From the NCBI RefSeq assembly GCF_009902005.1, contig NZ_WUTT01000001.1:933601-997600 (forward strand): a stretch of DNA of 64,000 nucleotides, given 5' to 3'. Positions 17,398 through 26,828 of this stretch are shown here, piece by piece. This DNA is from Halomonas alimentaria (GTDB taxonomy: Bacteria; Pseudomonadota; Gammaproteobacteria; Pseudomonadales; Halomonadaceae). The position numbers were made by a program, and so were the translations under genes. The notes under the pieces are model-generated. The model was not told where the DNA came from. It was given only the letters and a program-made list of their open reading frames with translations, and did not search any database. Each line of letters starts with the position of its first letter. The stretch's first letter is position 1.

Positions 17398-18318
17398 TTG
17401 AGCCCCGCTCCCCTTTCTCTCCGCCAGCAGGGTCTGCTGATGACCGGCGGCGGCGCCCTGATCATTTCCCCCGACGCCCTGCTGATCAAGGTGATCGGCC
17501 TGCCCGATGCCGAGATCCTGATCTGGCGCGGCCTGCTCACCGCACTCGGTTTCATTGCCATCGTGGTTGCCCGCCATGGGCGAGCGGCGCCGTTGGCCTA
17601 CCGGCGCTGCGGCTGGACCGGCATCGGCGTGGCCGTGCTCTTCAGTTTCTCCACCTTCGGCTTCGTGCTCGGCAACCAGTACACCCGCGGCGGCAACGTG
17701 CTGATGATCCTGGCAGGTGCCCCGCTGATCGCCGCGCTCCTCTCCCGGGTCTTCCTGCACGAGAGACTGCCGCGGCGCACCTGGCTGGCCATCTTCGGCT
17801 GTCTGCTGGGTATCGCGCTGATCGCCCTGGATGATGCCGGATCGGGCTCCTGGCTCGGCAATGGCTTCGCCCTGCTGGCGGCCACGGCCCTGGCCGCCAA
17901 CTTCACCCTGGCGCGCACCCGGCCGGGGGTCGACATGAGCCCCATGCTCACCCTGGCCGGGCTGATCGTGGCGGTCGCCGCGGGGCTCTATGGCCTGCTG
18001 GGTCCCGGTGTCGAGTTGCCTTCCGGCCCTTCACTGCTGTGGCTGGTGGTGCTCTGCCTGGTGCTGCTGCCGCTGGGGTTCACCCTGATCCAGCGTGGCC
18101 CCCTCTACCTGCCCGCCGCGGAGGTGGGGCTGCTGATGCTGCTGGAGGTCGTGGTGGGCACCCTCTGGGTGTGGTGGCTGCTCGGCGAGCGGCCAGCCCC
18201 CGCGGCATTCCTGGGCGGTGCCCTGGTGCTCGGCAGCCTGCTGGCCAAGGGGCTCGTCGACAGGCGGATCGAGCGGCGTCGGCGGGCGCCGGATGCAGCG
18301 CAGCACGAGCCCTGCTAG
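17398..18318 (+). CDS. EamA/DMT-family transporter
   Basis: Integral membrane protein of 306 aa with about ten hydrophobic helices in two EamA repeats (about 15-140 and 155-285), the drug/metabolite transporter fold. The N-terminal repeat shows LIISPDALLIKVIGLPDAEILIWRG. The substrate cannot be inferred; relatives export amino acids, nucleobases or other metabolites. It starts with TTG at 17398 after a GAGG site. It stands alone between the SPFH terminator and the long leader of the SulP gene. Confidence 0.85.
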   Translation: MSPAPLSLRQQGLLMTGGGALIISPDALLIKVIGLPDAEILIWRGLLTALGFIAIVVARHGRAAPLAYRRCGWTGIGVAVLFSFSTFGFVLGNQYTRGGNVLMILAGAPLIAALLSRVFLHERLPRRTWLAIFGCLLGIALIALDDAGSGSWLGNGFALLAATALAANFTLARTRPGVDMSPMLTLAGLIVAVAAGLYGLLGPGVELPSGPSLLWLVVLCLVLLPLGFTLIQRGPLYLPAAEVGLLMLLEVVVGTLWVWWLLGERPAPAAFLGGALVLGSLLAKGLVDRRIERRRRAPDAAQHEPC

Positions 18319-18639
18319 AATGCCGCGCTTCTGTCGCGCCAACCCCTGGATCTTCGTCTGATGAACCCCGAGCACATGATGACTCCCCTGGCAGGGCTGG
18401 CCACTCCGCCCTAGCGCACCCCCTCCTATCTCCCGGCGATGCCGCCGTCTTCGGTGCGTCATCGTTCGACATCATCATGATGTCACTTGCGCCCCTGTGC
18501 GCCTCACTCTTCGTGATTCACGCCCTCGCCGCCCTCCTTCTGAGGAGACAGCACCCTCCTGACAGGTGCCGGAGAGGGCATGTGGACGACAGGATTTCGA
18601 CGCCTCACGGCCCATCCATTCCCCTGACTGGACCGCAGC
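18319..18639 (+). promoter_or_regulatory. 321-bp leader of the SulP gene with several hairpins
   Basis: No convincing gene. A TAGAAT box lies just inside the end of the EamA gene. Structures seen are a 17-bp palindrome GACATCA-tca-TGATGTC (18468-18484), CTCCT-tctg-AGGAG near 18537-18550, and GCACC/GGTGC soon after, all before the SulP start. A 17-codon frame (MNPEHMMTPLAGLATPP, from 18361) is open but unsupported. The stacked hairpins suggest an RNA leader; I do not recognise a known riboswitch class. Confidence 0.4.
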
Positions 18640-20130
18640 ATGTACGAAAAGATGAAACTGAGTTGGTTCTCCAACCTCAAGGGCGACACCCTGGCGGGTA
18701 TCGTCGTCGCCCTGGCGCTGATACCCGAGGCCATCGCCTTCTCCATCATCGCCGGTGTCGATCCCAAGGTGGGTCTCTACGCCTCCTTCTCCATGGCAGT
18801 GATCATCGCCTTCGCCGGTGGTCGACCGGGCATGATCTCGGCGGCCACCGGTGCCATGGCGCTGCTGATGGTGACCCTGGTCAAGGAGCACGGCCTAGAG
18901 TACCTGCTGGCGGCCACCCTGCTTACCGGGGTGCTGCAGATTGTTGCGGGGTACCTGAAGCTGGCCGACCTGATGCGCTTCGTGTCGCGGTCGGTGGTCA
19001 CCGGCTTCGTCAACGCCCTGGCGATCCTGATCTTCATGGCCCAGCTGCCGGAATTGACCGGGGTGACCTGGCATGTCTACGCCATGACCCTGGCCGGCCT
19101 GGCGATCATCTATGGCTTCCCCTACCTCCCTGTGGTCGGCAAGTCGCTGCCTTCGCCGCTGGTCTGCATCCTGGTACTCACTGCCGTCTACCTGCTGACC
19201 GGCATGGAGATCCGCACGGTCGGCGACATGGGCGAGCTGCCGGACAGCCTGCCGGTGTTCCTGTGGCCCGAGGTGCCGCTCAACCTCGAGACGCTGATGA
19301 TCATCCTGCCCTACTCGGTGATGCTGGCCGTGGTGGGTCTGCTGGAGTCGATGATGACCGCAACCATCGTTGATGACCTGACTGACACCCAGAGCGACAA
19401 GAACCGCGAGTGCAAGGGGCAGGGCCTGGCCAACATGGGTACCGGGTTGCTTGGTGGCATGGCGGGCTGCGCGATGATTGGTCAGTCGGTGATCAACATC
19501 AAGTCGGGAGGCCGGACCCGGTTTTCCACCCTCGTTGCCGGCGTGGCGCTGCTGCTGATGGTGGTGTTCCTCTCCGACTGGGTCTCGCAGATTCCCATGG
19601 CGGCCCTGGTGGCGGTGATGATCATGGTCTCCATCGGCACCTTCAGCTGGGAGTCGATCCGTGACCTCAAGAAGCACCCGATGAGCACCAACGTCGTCAT
19701 GCTGGCCACCGTGGCCGTGACCGTGGGCACTCACAACCTGGCTATCGGCGTCTTCGTCGGCGTGCTGCTCGCCGCCATGAACTTCGCCAACAAGGTCGGC
19801 AATATCCTTTACATCGGCAGCGATGAGACCGACGAGGGCAGCACGCGGGTCTACACGGTGGTGGGCCAGGTGTTCTTCGCCTCCTCAGAGCGCTTTGGTA
19901 ACGCCTTCGATTTCAAGGAGACGGTGGAGAAGGTCACCATCGACCTGTCACGCGCCCATTTCTGGGACATCACTGCCGTCCAGGCGCTGGATCGCATCGT
20001 GATCAAGTTCCGTCGCGAAGGCACCGAGGTGGAGCTGATCGGTCTCAACGAGGCGAGCGCCACCATCGTCGACCGCTATGCGGTGCATGACGATCCCGAG
20101 GTCGTCGAGAAGCTGATGGGCGGGCATTGA
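18640..20130 (+). CDS. SulP-family anion transporter with STAS domain
   Basis: Protein of 496 aa. The N-terminal SulP transport domain (about residues 8-385) has [20 protein letters not shown] and [13 protein letters not shown] signatures and a dozen hydrophobic helices. The STAS domain (about 390-490) includes [20 protein letters not shown]. SulP proteins carry sulfate, bicarbonate or other anions, often with sodium. It is coupled to a tandem Usp protein 63 bp downstream, an arrangement seen with marine bicarbonate-type SulP carriers; bicarbonate is therefore a reasonable but unproven guess. Confidence 0.9.
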   Translation: MYEKMKLSWFSNLKGDTLAGIVVALALIPEAIAFSIIAGVDPKVGLYASFSMAVIIAFAGGRPGMISAATGAMALLMVTLVKEHGLEYLLAATLLTGVLQIVAGYLKLADLMRFVSRSVVTGFVNALAILIFMAQLPELTGVTWHVYAMTLAGLAIIYGFPYLPVVGKSLPSPLVCILVLTAVYLLTGMEIRTVGDMGELPDSLPVFLWPEVPLNLETLMIILPYSVMLAVVGLLESMMTATIVDDLTDTQSDKNRECKGQGLANMGTGLLGGMAGCAMIGQSVINIKSGGRTRFSTLVAGVALLLMVVFLSDWVSQIPMAALVAVMIMVSIGTFSWESIRDLKKHPMSTNVVMLATVAVTVGTHNLAIGVFVGVLLAAMNFANKVGNILYIGSDETDEGSTRVYTVVGQVFFASSERFGNAFDFKETVEKVTIDLSRAHFWDITAVQALDRIVIKFRREGTEVELIGLNEASATIVDRYAVHDDPEVVEKLMGGH

Positions 20131-20161
20131 CGCCCGTCTCGATGAAGGGGAACGTGACACC

Positions 20162-20197
20162 ATGACCCAATACGCCAGTATCAGGACAAGACGATGA
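20162..20197 (+). CDS. Possible 11-codon leader ORF overlapping the usp start
   Basis: ATG at 20162 opens MTQYASIRTRR and stops at TGA 20195-20197, overlapping the usp ATG in an ATGA. AAGGGG lies about 15 bases upstream. The usp gene itself has no clear ribosome-binding site, so translation of this short frame could feed ribosomes to it. It could equally be chance. Confidence 0.3.
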   Translation: MTQYASIRTRR

Positions 20198-21048
20198 CCG
20201 AACAGGTAATGGCCGCCATCGACGGCTCGAAGTTCTCGGAAGGAGTGTGCGACTACGCCGCCTGGGCCAGCCTGGCACTGGGTGCCCCGCTGACCTTCCT
20301 GCACGTGAACGACAACCACCCCCAGACCGCCGAGACCGACCTCTCGGGCAACATCGGCCTGGGCTCCCGGGAGCACCTGCTCGAGGAACTCTCCCAGCTG
20401 GAGGAGAGGCGTGCCAAGGTGGCCCAGGAGCAGGGCCGGTTGATGCTCAAGGCGGCCCGAGAGCGCGCGGTCGAGAAAGGGGCGAGCGAAGCCGCCGGCC
20501 GCCAGCGCAACGGCACCCTGGTCGAGACCCTCGAGGAGCTGCAGGAGGAGATCCGCCTGCTGGTGGTAGGCAAGCGCGGTGAGACCGCCCACCAGGACAG
20601 TGGCCACCTGGGTTCCAACCTGGAGCGGGTGGTGCGCAGCCTGCACCGCCCGATCCTCATGGTGCCCCACGCCTTCAAGGCGCCCGAGAAGGTGATGCTG
20701 GCCTTCGACGGTAGCAAGACCACCCGCAAGGGGGTGGAGATGCTGGCGAAGAGTCCGCTGTTCGAGGGCGTGCCGGTGCATGTGGTGATCGTTGGTGCCG
20801 AGACCGGCGACAATCGCTCCCAGCTCGACTGGGCACTCAAGACCCTGCGCGACGCCGGTCATGAGGCCGAGGGCGCCATCCGCGCCGGCGAGGTCGAGGC
20901 CACCCTGCGCGCCTACCAGGAGGAGCAGCAGATCGACCTGCTGGTGATGGGGGCCTATGGTCACTCGCGCATTCGCCACCTGCTGGTGGGCAGTACCACC
21001 ACCGCCATGCTGCGCAAGGCCAAGGGGCCGGTGCTGCTGCTGCGCTGA
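20194..21048 (+). CDS. Universal stress protein, tandem UspA domains
   Basis: Soluble protein of 284 aa with two Usp domains (about 1-145 and 150-284). Both begin with the nucleotide-binding Asp-Gly strand (MAAIDGSKFSEG and MLAFDGSKTTRK). The second ends with GAYGHSRIRHLLVGSTTTAML, which is the GxxGx9GS ATP-binding motif; the first has the looser GKRGETAHQDSGHLGSNLERV. It follows the SulP transporter closely and is likely co-expressed, probably as its regulator or partner. A strong stem-loop ends the unit. Confidence 0.9.
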   Translation: MTEQVMAAIDGSKFSEGVCDYAAWASLALGAPLTFLHVNDNHPQTAETDLSGNIGLGSREHLLEELSQLEERRAKVAQEQGRLMLKAARERAVEKGASEAAGRQRNGTLVETLEELQEEIRLLVVGKRGETAHQDSGHLGSNLERVVRSLHRPILMVPHAFKAPEKVMLAFDGSKTTRKGVEMLAKSPLFEGVPVHVVIVGAETGDNRSQLDWALKTLRDAGHEAEGAIRAGEVEATLRAYQEEQQIDLLVMGAYGHSRIRHLLVGSTTTAMLRKAKGPVLLLR

Positions 21049-21070
21049 TTCAGGTACAGCCACTTCCGCC

Positions 21071-21105
21071 ACGACGCCCCGCTGCCGCCATGGCCGGGGC
21101 GTCGT
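21071..21105 (+). terminator. Stem-loop terminator after usp
   Basis: ACGACGCCCCG (21071-21081) and CGGGGCGTCGT (21095-21105) form a perfect 11-bp stem, 22 bp after the usp stop, followed by CGTTA. Confidence 0.65.
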
Positions 21106-21203
21106 CGTTACTCGCATTCCCGGGGCGGCGCGTCGTATATCGACGCATCCCGGCGAAGCGGAGATAATCGCTGGCGTCTTCCATCCTCATCAGGAGAACG
21201 CCC

Positions 21204-21578
21204 ATGACCATCCATCGCCACGACACCAAGGCGCGCATGAGCCGCGCCGTGATCCACAACGGTATCGCCTACCTGTGCGGCCAGGTGGCCGGCCCCGAGG
21301 CACGCCACGGCGACATCACTGCCCAGACCGAGAGCATGTTGGCCCGCGTGGATGCCCTGCTCAAGGAGGTCGGTAGCGACCGCGAGAACCTGCTCACCGC
21401 CACCATCTACCTCAAGGACGGCCACGACGTCGCCGCCATGAATGCGGTATGGGACGATTGGGTGCCCACAGGTCACGCCCCGGCGCGTACCTGCGTGTGC
21501 GCCCCCATGCCCTCTGACGAGCTGAAGGTGGAGGTGACCGTTACCGCCGCCATCAGCGGCCAGGACTACAGCTTCTAG
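21204..21578 (+). CDS. RidA/YjgF-family protein
   Basis: Small trimeric-type protein of 124 aa. RidA proteins hydrolyse reactive enamine/imine intermediates released by PLP enzymes, protecting other PLP enzymes. The family Arg is present in [13 protein letters not shown], and [11 protein letters not shown] plus [10 protein letters not shown] match the conserved ends. It stands alone with GGAGAACGCCC before the ATG. The abundance of PLP enzymes in the doe region makes such a scavenger plausible, but no direct link is shown. Confidence 0.88.
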   Translation: MTIHRHDTKARMSRAVIHNGIAYLCGQVAGPEARHGDITAQTESMLARVDALLKEVGSDRENLLTATIYLKDGHDVAAMNAVWDDWVPTGHAPARTCVCAPMPSDELKVEVTVTAAISGQDYSF

Positions 21579-21622
21579 CTTCGCTGGGGGCCGGGCACGG
21601 CCCTCTGCGGGCGCCATCTAAA

Positions 21623-21653
21623 CCCCGCCCCGTCGGGTTCCGGCGGGGCGGGG
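21623..21653. terminator. Bidirectional terminator between ridA-like gene and hexR
   Basis: CCCCGCCCCG (21623-21632) and CGGGGCGGGG (21644-21653) form a perfect 10-bp stem between two convergent genes. The location, rather than a T tract, supports the call. Confidence 0.65.
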
Positions 21654-21706
21654 TGGTGCTGGGGCAGCGGTTTGCAGGAGGGGCGGAAGGGACGAGAACC
21701 GCGGCG

Positions 21707-22567
21707 TCAGCCAGTGTTGCCGGGGTAGCGTGTTGCCCTGAGGCTCTCCTTGATCTTCTTGAGGTGGTCGAGGAAGTCCTCTCCGCGACGCAGCGTCACC
21801 CCGGTGGCCAGTACGTCGATCAGTGCCAGCTGGATCATCCGCGAGGTCATGGGCATGTAGTAGTCGGTGTCCTCGGGGGTAGCGACCTCCAGGGTCTCGC
21901 TGCACTCCCTGGCCAGCGGGGAGTCCGGCGCGGTGATGCCCAGCACCACGGCACCGCTCTCCCGGGCGAGCCTGGCGATATCCACCAACTCGCGAGTGCG
22001 CCCGGTCCAGGAGATCACCACCACCACGTCGCCGGTATGGCAGGTGGAGGCCACCATGCGCTGCATCAACACGTCGACGTAGGCGGTTACCGGCAGGTTG
22101 AAGCGGAAGAACTTGTGCTGGGCGTCCTGGGCCACGGCGCCCGAGGCGCCCAGCCCGAAGAAGTGGATCTGCTTGGCCTGGATCAGGAAGTCCACCACGC
22201 GCTCGATACGCGCGGCGTCGGTCTGGCGTCGCGCGGTGTCCAGGGCGGCAATGGTGGCGCCGAAGATCTTCTGGGTGTAGTCGGCGGCAGTGTCGTCGGG
22301 CTCCACCGCCTGGCTGACATAGGGCGTACCCCTGGCCAGGCTCTGGGCCAGCTTGATCTTGAAATCCGGATAGCCCTTGGCGTCGAAGCTGCGACAGAAG
22401 CGGTTGACGGTTGGCTCGCTGACCGACGAGGCTTGGGCCAGGGTGGCGATGCTCATGCCGGTAGCGGCGGCGGGGTCGGCCAGGATCACGTCGGCGACCT
22501 TGCGTTCGGAGCGATTGAGTTGCTCGAGGCGCTGACGGATGCGGTCGATCAGATCGTGACGGGCCAT
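21707..22567 (-). CDS. hexR: HexR, RpiR-family repressor of sugar catabolism
   Basis: Protein of 286 aa with an N-terminal RpiR helix-turn-helix (about 1-75, including [21 protein letters not shown]) and a C-terminal SIS sugar-phosphate domain (about 125-260, [15 protein letters not shown]). HexR represses zwf-edd-eda type genes and releases DNA on binding 2-keto-3-deoxy-6-phosphogluconate. It is divergent from zwf-pgl-eda, with 228 bp between that contain candidate HexR sites, the standard layout for this regulator in gammaproteobacteria. Confidence 0.92.
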   Translation of the reverse strand: MARHDLIDRIRQRLEQLNRSERKVADVILADPAAATGMSIATLAQASSVSEPTVNRFCRSFDAKGYPDFKIKLAQSLARGTPYVSQAVEPDDTAADYTQKIFGATIAALDTARRQTDAARIERVVDFLIQAKQIHFFGLGASGAVAQDAQHKFFRFNLPVTAYVDVLMQRMVASTCHTGDVVVVISWTGRTRELVDIARLARESGAVVLGITAPDSPLARECSETLEVATPEDTDYYMPMTSRMIQLALIDVLATGVTLRRGEDFLDHLKKIKESLRATRYPGNTG

Positions 22568-22629
22568 GTGGGGGAGCGCTCTCCGTGCTGGGGCGGCGTG
22601 TTGCCGCGAGGTGGTACCTTGATCGGTAA

Positions 22630-22647
22630 TGTGGTGATTTAACTACA
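22630..22647. promoter_or_regulatory. Candidate HexR operator
   Basis: TGTGGTGATTTAACTACA carries one good half-site (reverse complement TGTAGTTAAAT) of the known HexR consensus TGTARTTWAAYTACA, with a degenerate second half. It lies 63 bp upstream of hexR, fitting autoregulation or control of the divergent zwf unit. Confidence 0.5.
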
Positions 22648-22716
22648 TGACGCCGTCTATCCTAGCTTGTGACGGCGCGCAGCGGCCACAGGGTGTGCCA
22701 CGGCATCTCAATATAA

Positions 22717-22760
22717 TGTAAGTTTACAGTTATTGATTGAAAAGACTTCTGGGCTATGGA
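22717..22760 (+). promoter_or_regulatory. Candidate zwf promoter with adjoining palindrome
   Basis: TGTAAGTTTACA (22717-22728) is a near-palindrome with TGTA/TACA ends like a short HexR box. Next comes TTGATT (22733-22738), 16 bp, then TATGGA (22755-22760), a plausible sigma-70 pair 36 bp before the zwf ATG. A repressor at the palindrome would block this promoter. Confidence 0.45.
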
Positions 22761-22795
22761 TAGTTTTTTAGTAAGTTAACGCAAGGGAGGCGGAG

Positions 22796-24289
<1,494 letters not shown>

Positions 24290-24308
24290 CGAGCGTCAGG
24301 AGCGCCGC

Positions 24309-24372
24309 GACGAGGCCGGAAACGGCAAGGGGCTGGCTTCGTCGGGAGCTGCAGGAGCGCGATTTGTCGCGC
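24309..24372. repeat. REP-like intergenic hairpins between zwf and pgl
   Basis: GCGCGA-tttg-TCGCGC (24357-24372), set in GCAGGAGCGCGATTTGTC, looks like the REP family of Pseudomonas and Halomonas relatives. An imperfect GACGAGGCC...GGCTTCGTC hairpin precedes it. Such elements commonly stabilise the upstream mRNA within operons. Confidence 0.5.
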
Positions 24373-24403
24373 GATTCTGGAAGGTCTCCAGGGAGTAAAC
24401 CAT

Positions 24404-25072
24404 ATGAGCGAGCTGTGTCGAAAGCGCCTGGCTACCCAGCTGGCCGAGGCGGTGGCCGCGGCGCTGCGTGCCGACCTGGCCAGCCACGAGCGGGCACTGC
24501 TGGTGGTATCCGGGGGCGCGACGCCGGTGCCCTTCTTCCAGGCCCTGGCGGAGCGTGATCTGCCCTGGGAGCGCGTCCAGGTGACCCTCGCCGACGAGCG
24601 CTGGGTGCCCGAGGATTCCGCCGAAAGCAACGCCCGCCTGGTGCGCGAGCATCTGCTCCAGGGCCCCGCTGCCGCCGCCACCTTCGTGCCGCTGACCACG
24701 GCCGACCCCACTCCCGAGCAGGGGGCGGCCGCCGTGGCCGAGCGCCTCGAGCCCCTGGCCTGGCCGGCCAGCGCCGTGATCCTCGGCATGGGCGGCGACG
24801 GCCACACCGCCTCGCTGTTCCCCGACAGCCGCGAGCTCGCCCTGGCGCTGACCACCGAGGCCGCGGCGGTGGCGGTACGCACGCCGAGCCAGCCCCAACC
24901 ACGTATTACCCTCTCCGCCGACCGCCTGCACCAGGCGCGGCGGCACTTCCTGCATATCACCGGCGGCGACAAGCGCGCCGTGCTGGCCCAGGCACTGGCG
25001 GGCGACGACGTTCGCGAGTTGCCGATCCGCGCCTTCCTCGCCTGTCCGCTGGCCACCTACTGGGCCCCCTGA
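24404..25072 (+). CDS. pgl: 6-phosphogluconolactonase (DevB type)
   Basis: Protein of 222 aa that hydrolyses 6-phosphogluconolactone to 6-phosphogluconate, the second step after Zwf. Family motifs are LLVVSGGATPVPFF (about 29-42), VTLADERWVPEDSAESN (about 61-77) and ILGMGGDGHTASLFPD (about 126-141). CCAGGGAG lies upstream of the ATG. It is placed between zwf and eda, 114 bp after zwf with a REP-like repeat in the gap, and only 18 bp before eda. Confidence 0.95.
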   Translation: MSELCRKRLATQLAEAVAAALRADLASHERALLVVSGGATPVPFFQALAERDLPWERVQVTLADERWVPEDSAESNARLVREHLLQGPAAAATFVPLTTADPTPEQGAAAVAERLEPLAWPASAVILGMGGDGHTASLFPDSRELALALTTEAAAVAVRTPSQPQPRITLSADRLHQARRHFLHITGGDKRAVLAQALAGDDVRELPIRAFLACPLATYWAP

Positions 25073-25090
25073 TCTCACGGAGAGATATCA

Positions 25091-25753
25091 ATGACCATCG
25101 ACAAGCAGCTGCCCTCGACCCGCACCACCGAACTGGACAGCATCTGCCTCAAGGCCGAGGTGATTCCGGTGCTGACCATCCAGCGCCTCGAGGATGCCGT
25201 GCCCCTGGCCCGTGCCCTCGTCGAGGGCGGCCTGACCGTGCTGGAGGTCACCCTGCGCACCGACTGTGCCCTGGAGGCGATTCAGCGCATCAAGGAGGCG
25301 CTGCCCCAGGCCAGCATCGGCGTGGGCACGGTGCTCACCCCGGCCCAGTATCGCCAGGCAGAGGAGGTGGGTGCCGACTTCGTGGTGACACCCGGCACCA
25401 CCGAGGCGCTCTACCGCTACGGCGTAAGCAGCCCGGTACCGATGCTGCCCGGCGTGTCCACCGTCTCCGAGCTGATGGCCGGTTGGCAGTACGGCTACCG
25501 CCGCTTCAAGTTCTTTCCCGCCGAGGCCAGCGGCGGCGTCAAGGCCCTCAAGGCCTTCGCCGGCCCGCTGTCCGAGGCGCGCTTCTGTCCCACCGGCGGC
25601 ATCACCCTGGAGAACGCCGAGGTCTACCTGGCGATCAAGAATGTGATGTGCGTGGCTGGCTCCTGGCTGACCCCGGCATCGCTGGTCGAGGCAGAGGACT
25701 GGCATGGCATCCACCAGCTGGCCCGTGAGGTGGCCCAGCGCTACCACCACTAG
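25091..25753 (+). CDS. eda: 2-keto-3-deoxy-6-phosphogluconate aldolase
   Basis: Class I aldolase of 220 aa that splits KDPG into pyruvate and glyceraldehyde-3-phosphate, the last Entner-Doudoroff step. Signatures are the base Glu in GGLTVLEVTLRT (near residue 55), TPGTTEAL, and the Schiff-base Lys in YRRFKFFPAEASGG (near residue 143). ACGGAGAGATATCA gives the ribosome site. As the third gene after zwf and pgl it completes the lower part of the route with edd on the other strand. Confidence 0.96.
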   Translation: MTIDKQLPSTRTTELDSICLKAEVIPVLTIQRLEDAVPLARALVEGGLTVLEVTLRTDCALEAIQRIKEALPQASIGVGTVLTPAQYRQAEEVGADFVVTPGTTEALYRYGVSSPVPMLPGVSTVSELMAGWQYGYRRFKFFPAEASGGVKALKAFAGPLSEARFCPTGGITLENAEVYLAIKNVMCVAGSWLTPASLVEAEDWHGIHQLAREVAQRYHH

Positions 25754-25803
25754 GGGCGAGGCACCGAGGGCCCCGAGCCATCGGCTCTGTGTCGAGCCGC
25801 AAG

Positions 25804-25825
25804 TGAACTGACCCCCAATAGTTGG
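25804..25825. repeat. Possible solo terminal repeat of an IS3-type element
   Basis: TGAACTGACCCCCAATAGTT, continuing GG, is like the terminal repeats of several IS3-family elements (TGAxCTGxCCCC...AGTTGG). No transposase or second end lies nearby, so at most it is a relic in the eda/mutarotase gap. Confidence 0.25.
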
Positions 25826-25838
25826 CCGGACAGTCGCC

Positions 25839-26750
25839 TTACCCCCGCGAGAGTGTGGTGCCCAGCAGGTGCTGGGCACCGGGCACCAGCCATACCGGGT
25901 CGAGACGGGTGTTGGCGGCTTCCACGCAGAGGAAGCGGCGGGCGACCTCGCCGGGGGTGTCCGCGGGGAGGGTCTCGCCGGGGTGCCAGACCACCGCGGA
26001 GTCGCTGCCCTGGCGCGCGATCCGCAGGCGGCGCTCACCATCGTCCAGCACCAGCTCGGCATTGCTGTGGTAGATCCGGTCGATGCCGCCGCGCACCCCC
26101 AGCTCGCCCTGCTGTTCGCCCTCGGCGAAACCGGCCAGCTTGTCCAAGTAGCGGGTGCCGGGGAGCCCTTCCAGGCGGCAGACGAAGGTATCGGCCACCG
26201 CCAGGTAGGTGTGCAGGGCACCGCTCATCTTCACCGGGGTCTCGCCGGTGTGTTCGGTGATCAGCTCCACGTGCAGGCGGTTGGCATTGGCCTGAACCAC
26301 CAGACGGGGGGCGAGCTGTTGATGCAGGCGCTGCTCGGGGGAGAGATGCAGCTCCACGCCTTCCTCGTGCTCATCCACGGCGTCCAGGCGCCACTGGGCC
26401 TGGCGCGCGGTGCCGTGGAAGGGGCCGCTGTGGTCCTCCGACTCATCGGCATAGCGGTCATCGGCAAACCACGGCCAGCACAGCGGGATGCCGCCGCGGA
26501 TCGTGCCGGGCAGCGCCTGGGGCGTGGGCGTCACCCACAGCCAGCCGCTGCTGCCATCGCCTGCTGGGCGAGAGCCCTCAGCGGTCGCGGCGTCGGGCGA
26601 CGGAAGATAGTGAAGGAGTTGACCTCCCTGCAGCGAAAGGGCGAGCTCACCCCAGGCCTCGTTGGCCAGCCAGACCTCACGGCCGGCCCATTCGGCGCGG
26701 CGCTGGCCGGTGGTCTCGTCGAGCAGGGTTCTGAGCGAAGCGGGGATCAT
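25839..26750 (-). CDS. D-hexose-6-phosphate mutarotase (YeaD-like aldose 1-epimerase)
   Basis: Protein of 303 aa of the galactose-mutarotase superfamily, interconverting alpha and beta anomers of glucose-6-phosphate and so feeding Zwf. Recognisable pieces are [25 protein letters not shown] (His region) and GALHTYLAV, with the catalytic Glu expected in the C-terminal third (CVEAAN). The ATG at 26750 has GGAGG just before it; an in-frame ATG at 26777 would add 9 residues. It is the last gene of a leftward ALDH-edd-mutarotase group. Confidence 0.87.
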   Translation of the reverse strand: MIPASLRTLLDETTGQRRAEWAGREVWLANEAWGELALSLQGGQLLHYLPSPDAATAEGSRPAGDGSSGWLWVTPTPQALPGTIRGGIPLCWPWFADDRYADESEDHSGPFHGTARQAQWRLDAVDEHEEGVELHLSPEQRLHQQLAPRLVVQANANRLHVELITEHTGETPVKMSGALHTYLAVADTFVCRLEGLPGTRYLDKLAGFAEGEQQGELGVRGGIDRIYHSNAELVLDDGERRLRIARQGSDSAVVWHPGETLPADTPGEVARRFLCVEAANTRLDPVWLVPGAQHLLGTTLSRG

Positions 26751-26828
26751 GGGGCCTCCGGGTTGTGATGCCGACATCGTCGTGGCGGAAAAGCAATCGC
26801 GCAGCCTAGCACGACGGCGCGGCTTATC

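Noticed and set aside
18361..18414. 17-codon frame in the SulP leader (MNPEHMMTPLAGLATPP)
   Set aside because: No ribosome site close to it and no overlap with the next start; treated as part of a structured leader, not a gene.
18530..18600. Known riboswitch (guanidine, sodium or cyclic di-GMP class) before SulP
   Set aside because: Hairpins are present, but I could not match the conserved core of any class by eye; a covariance search would be needed.
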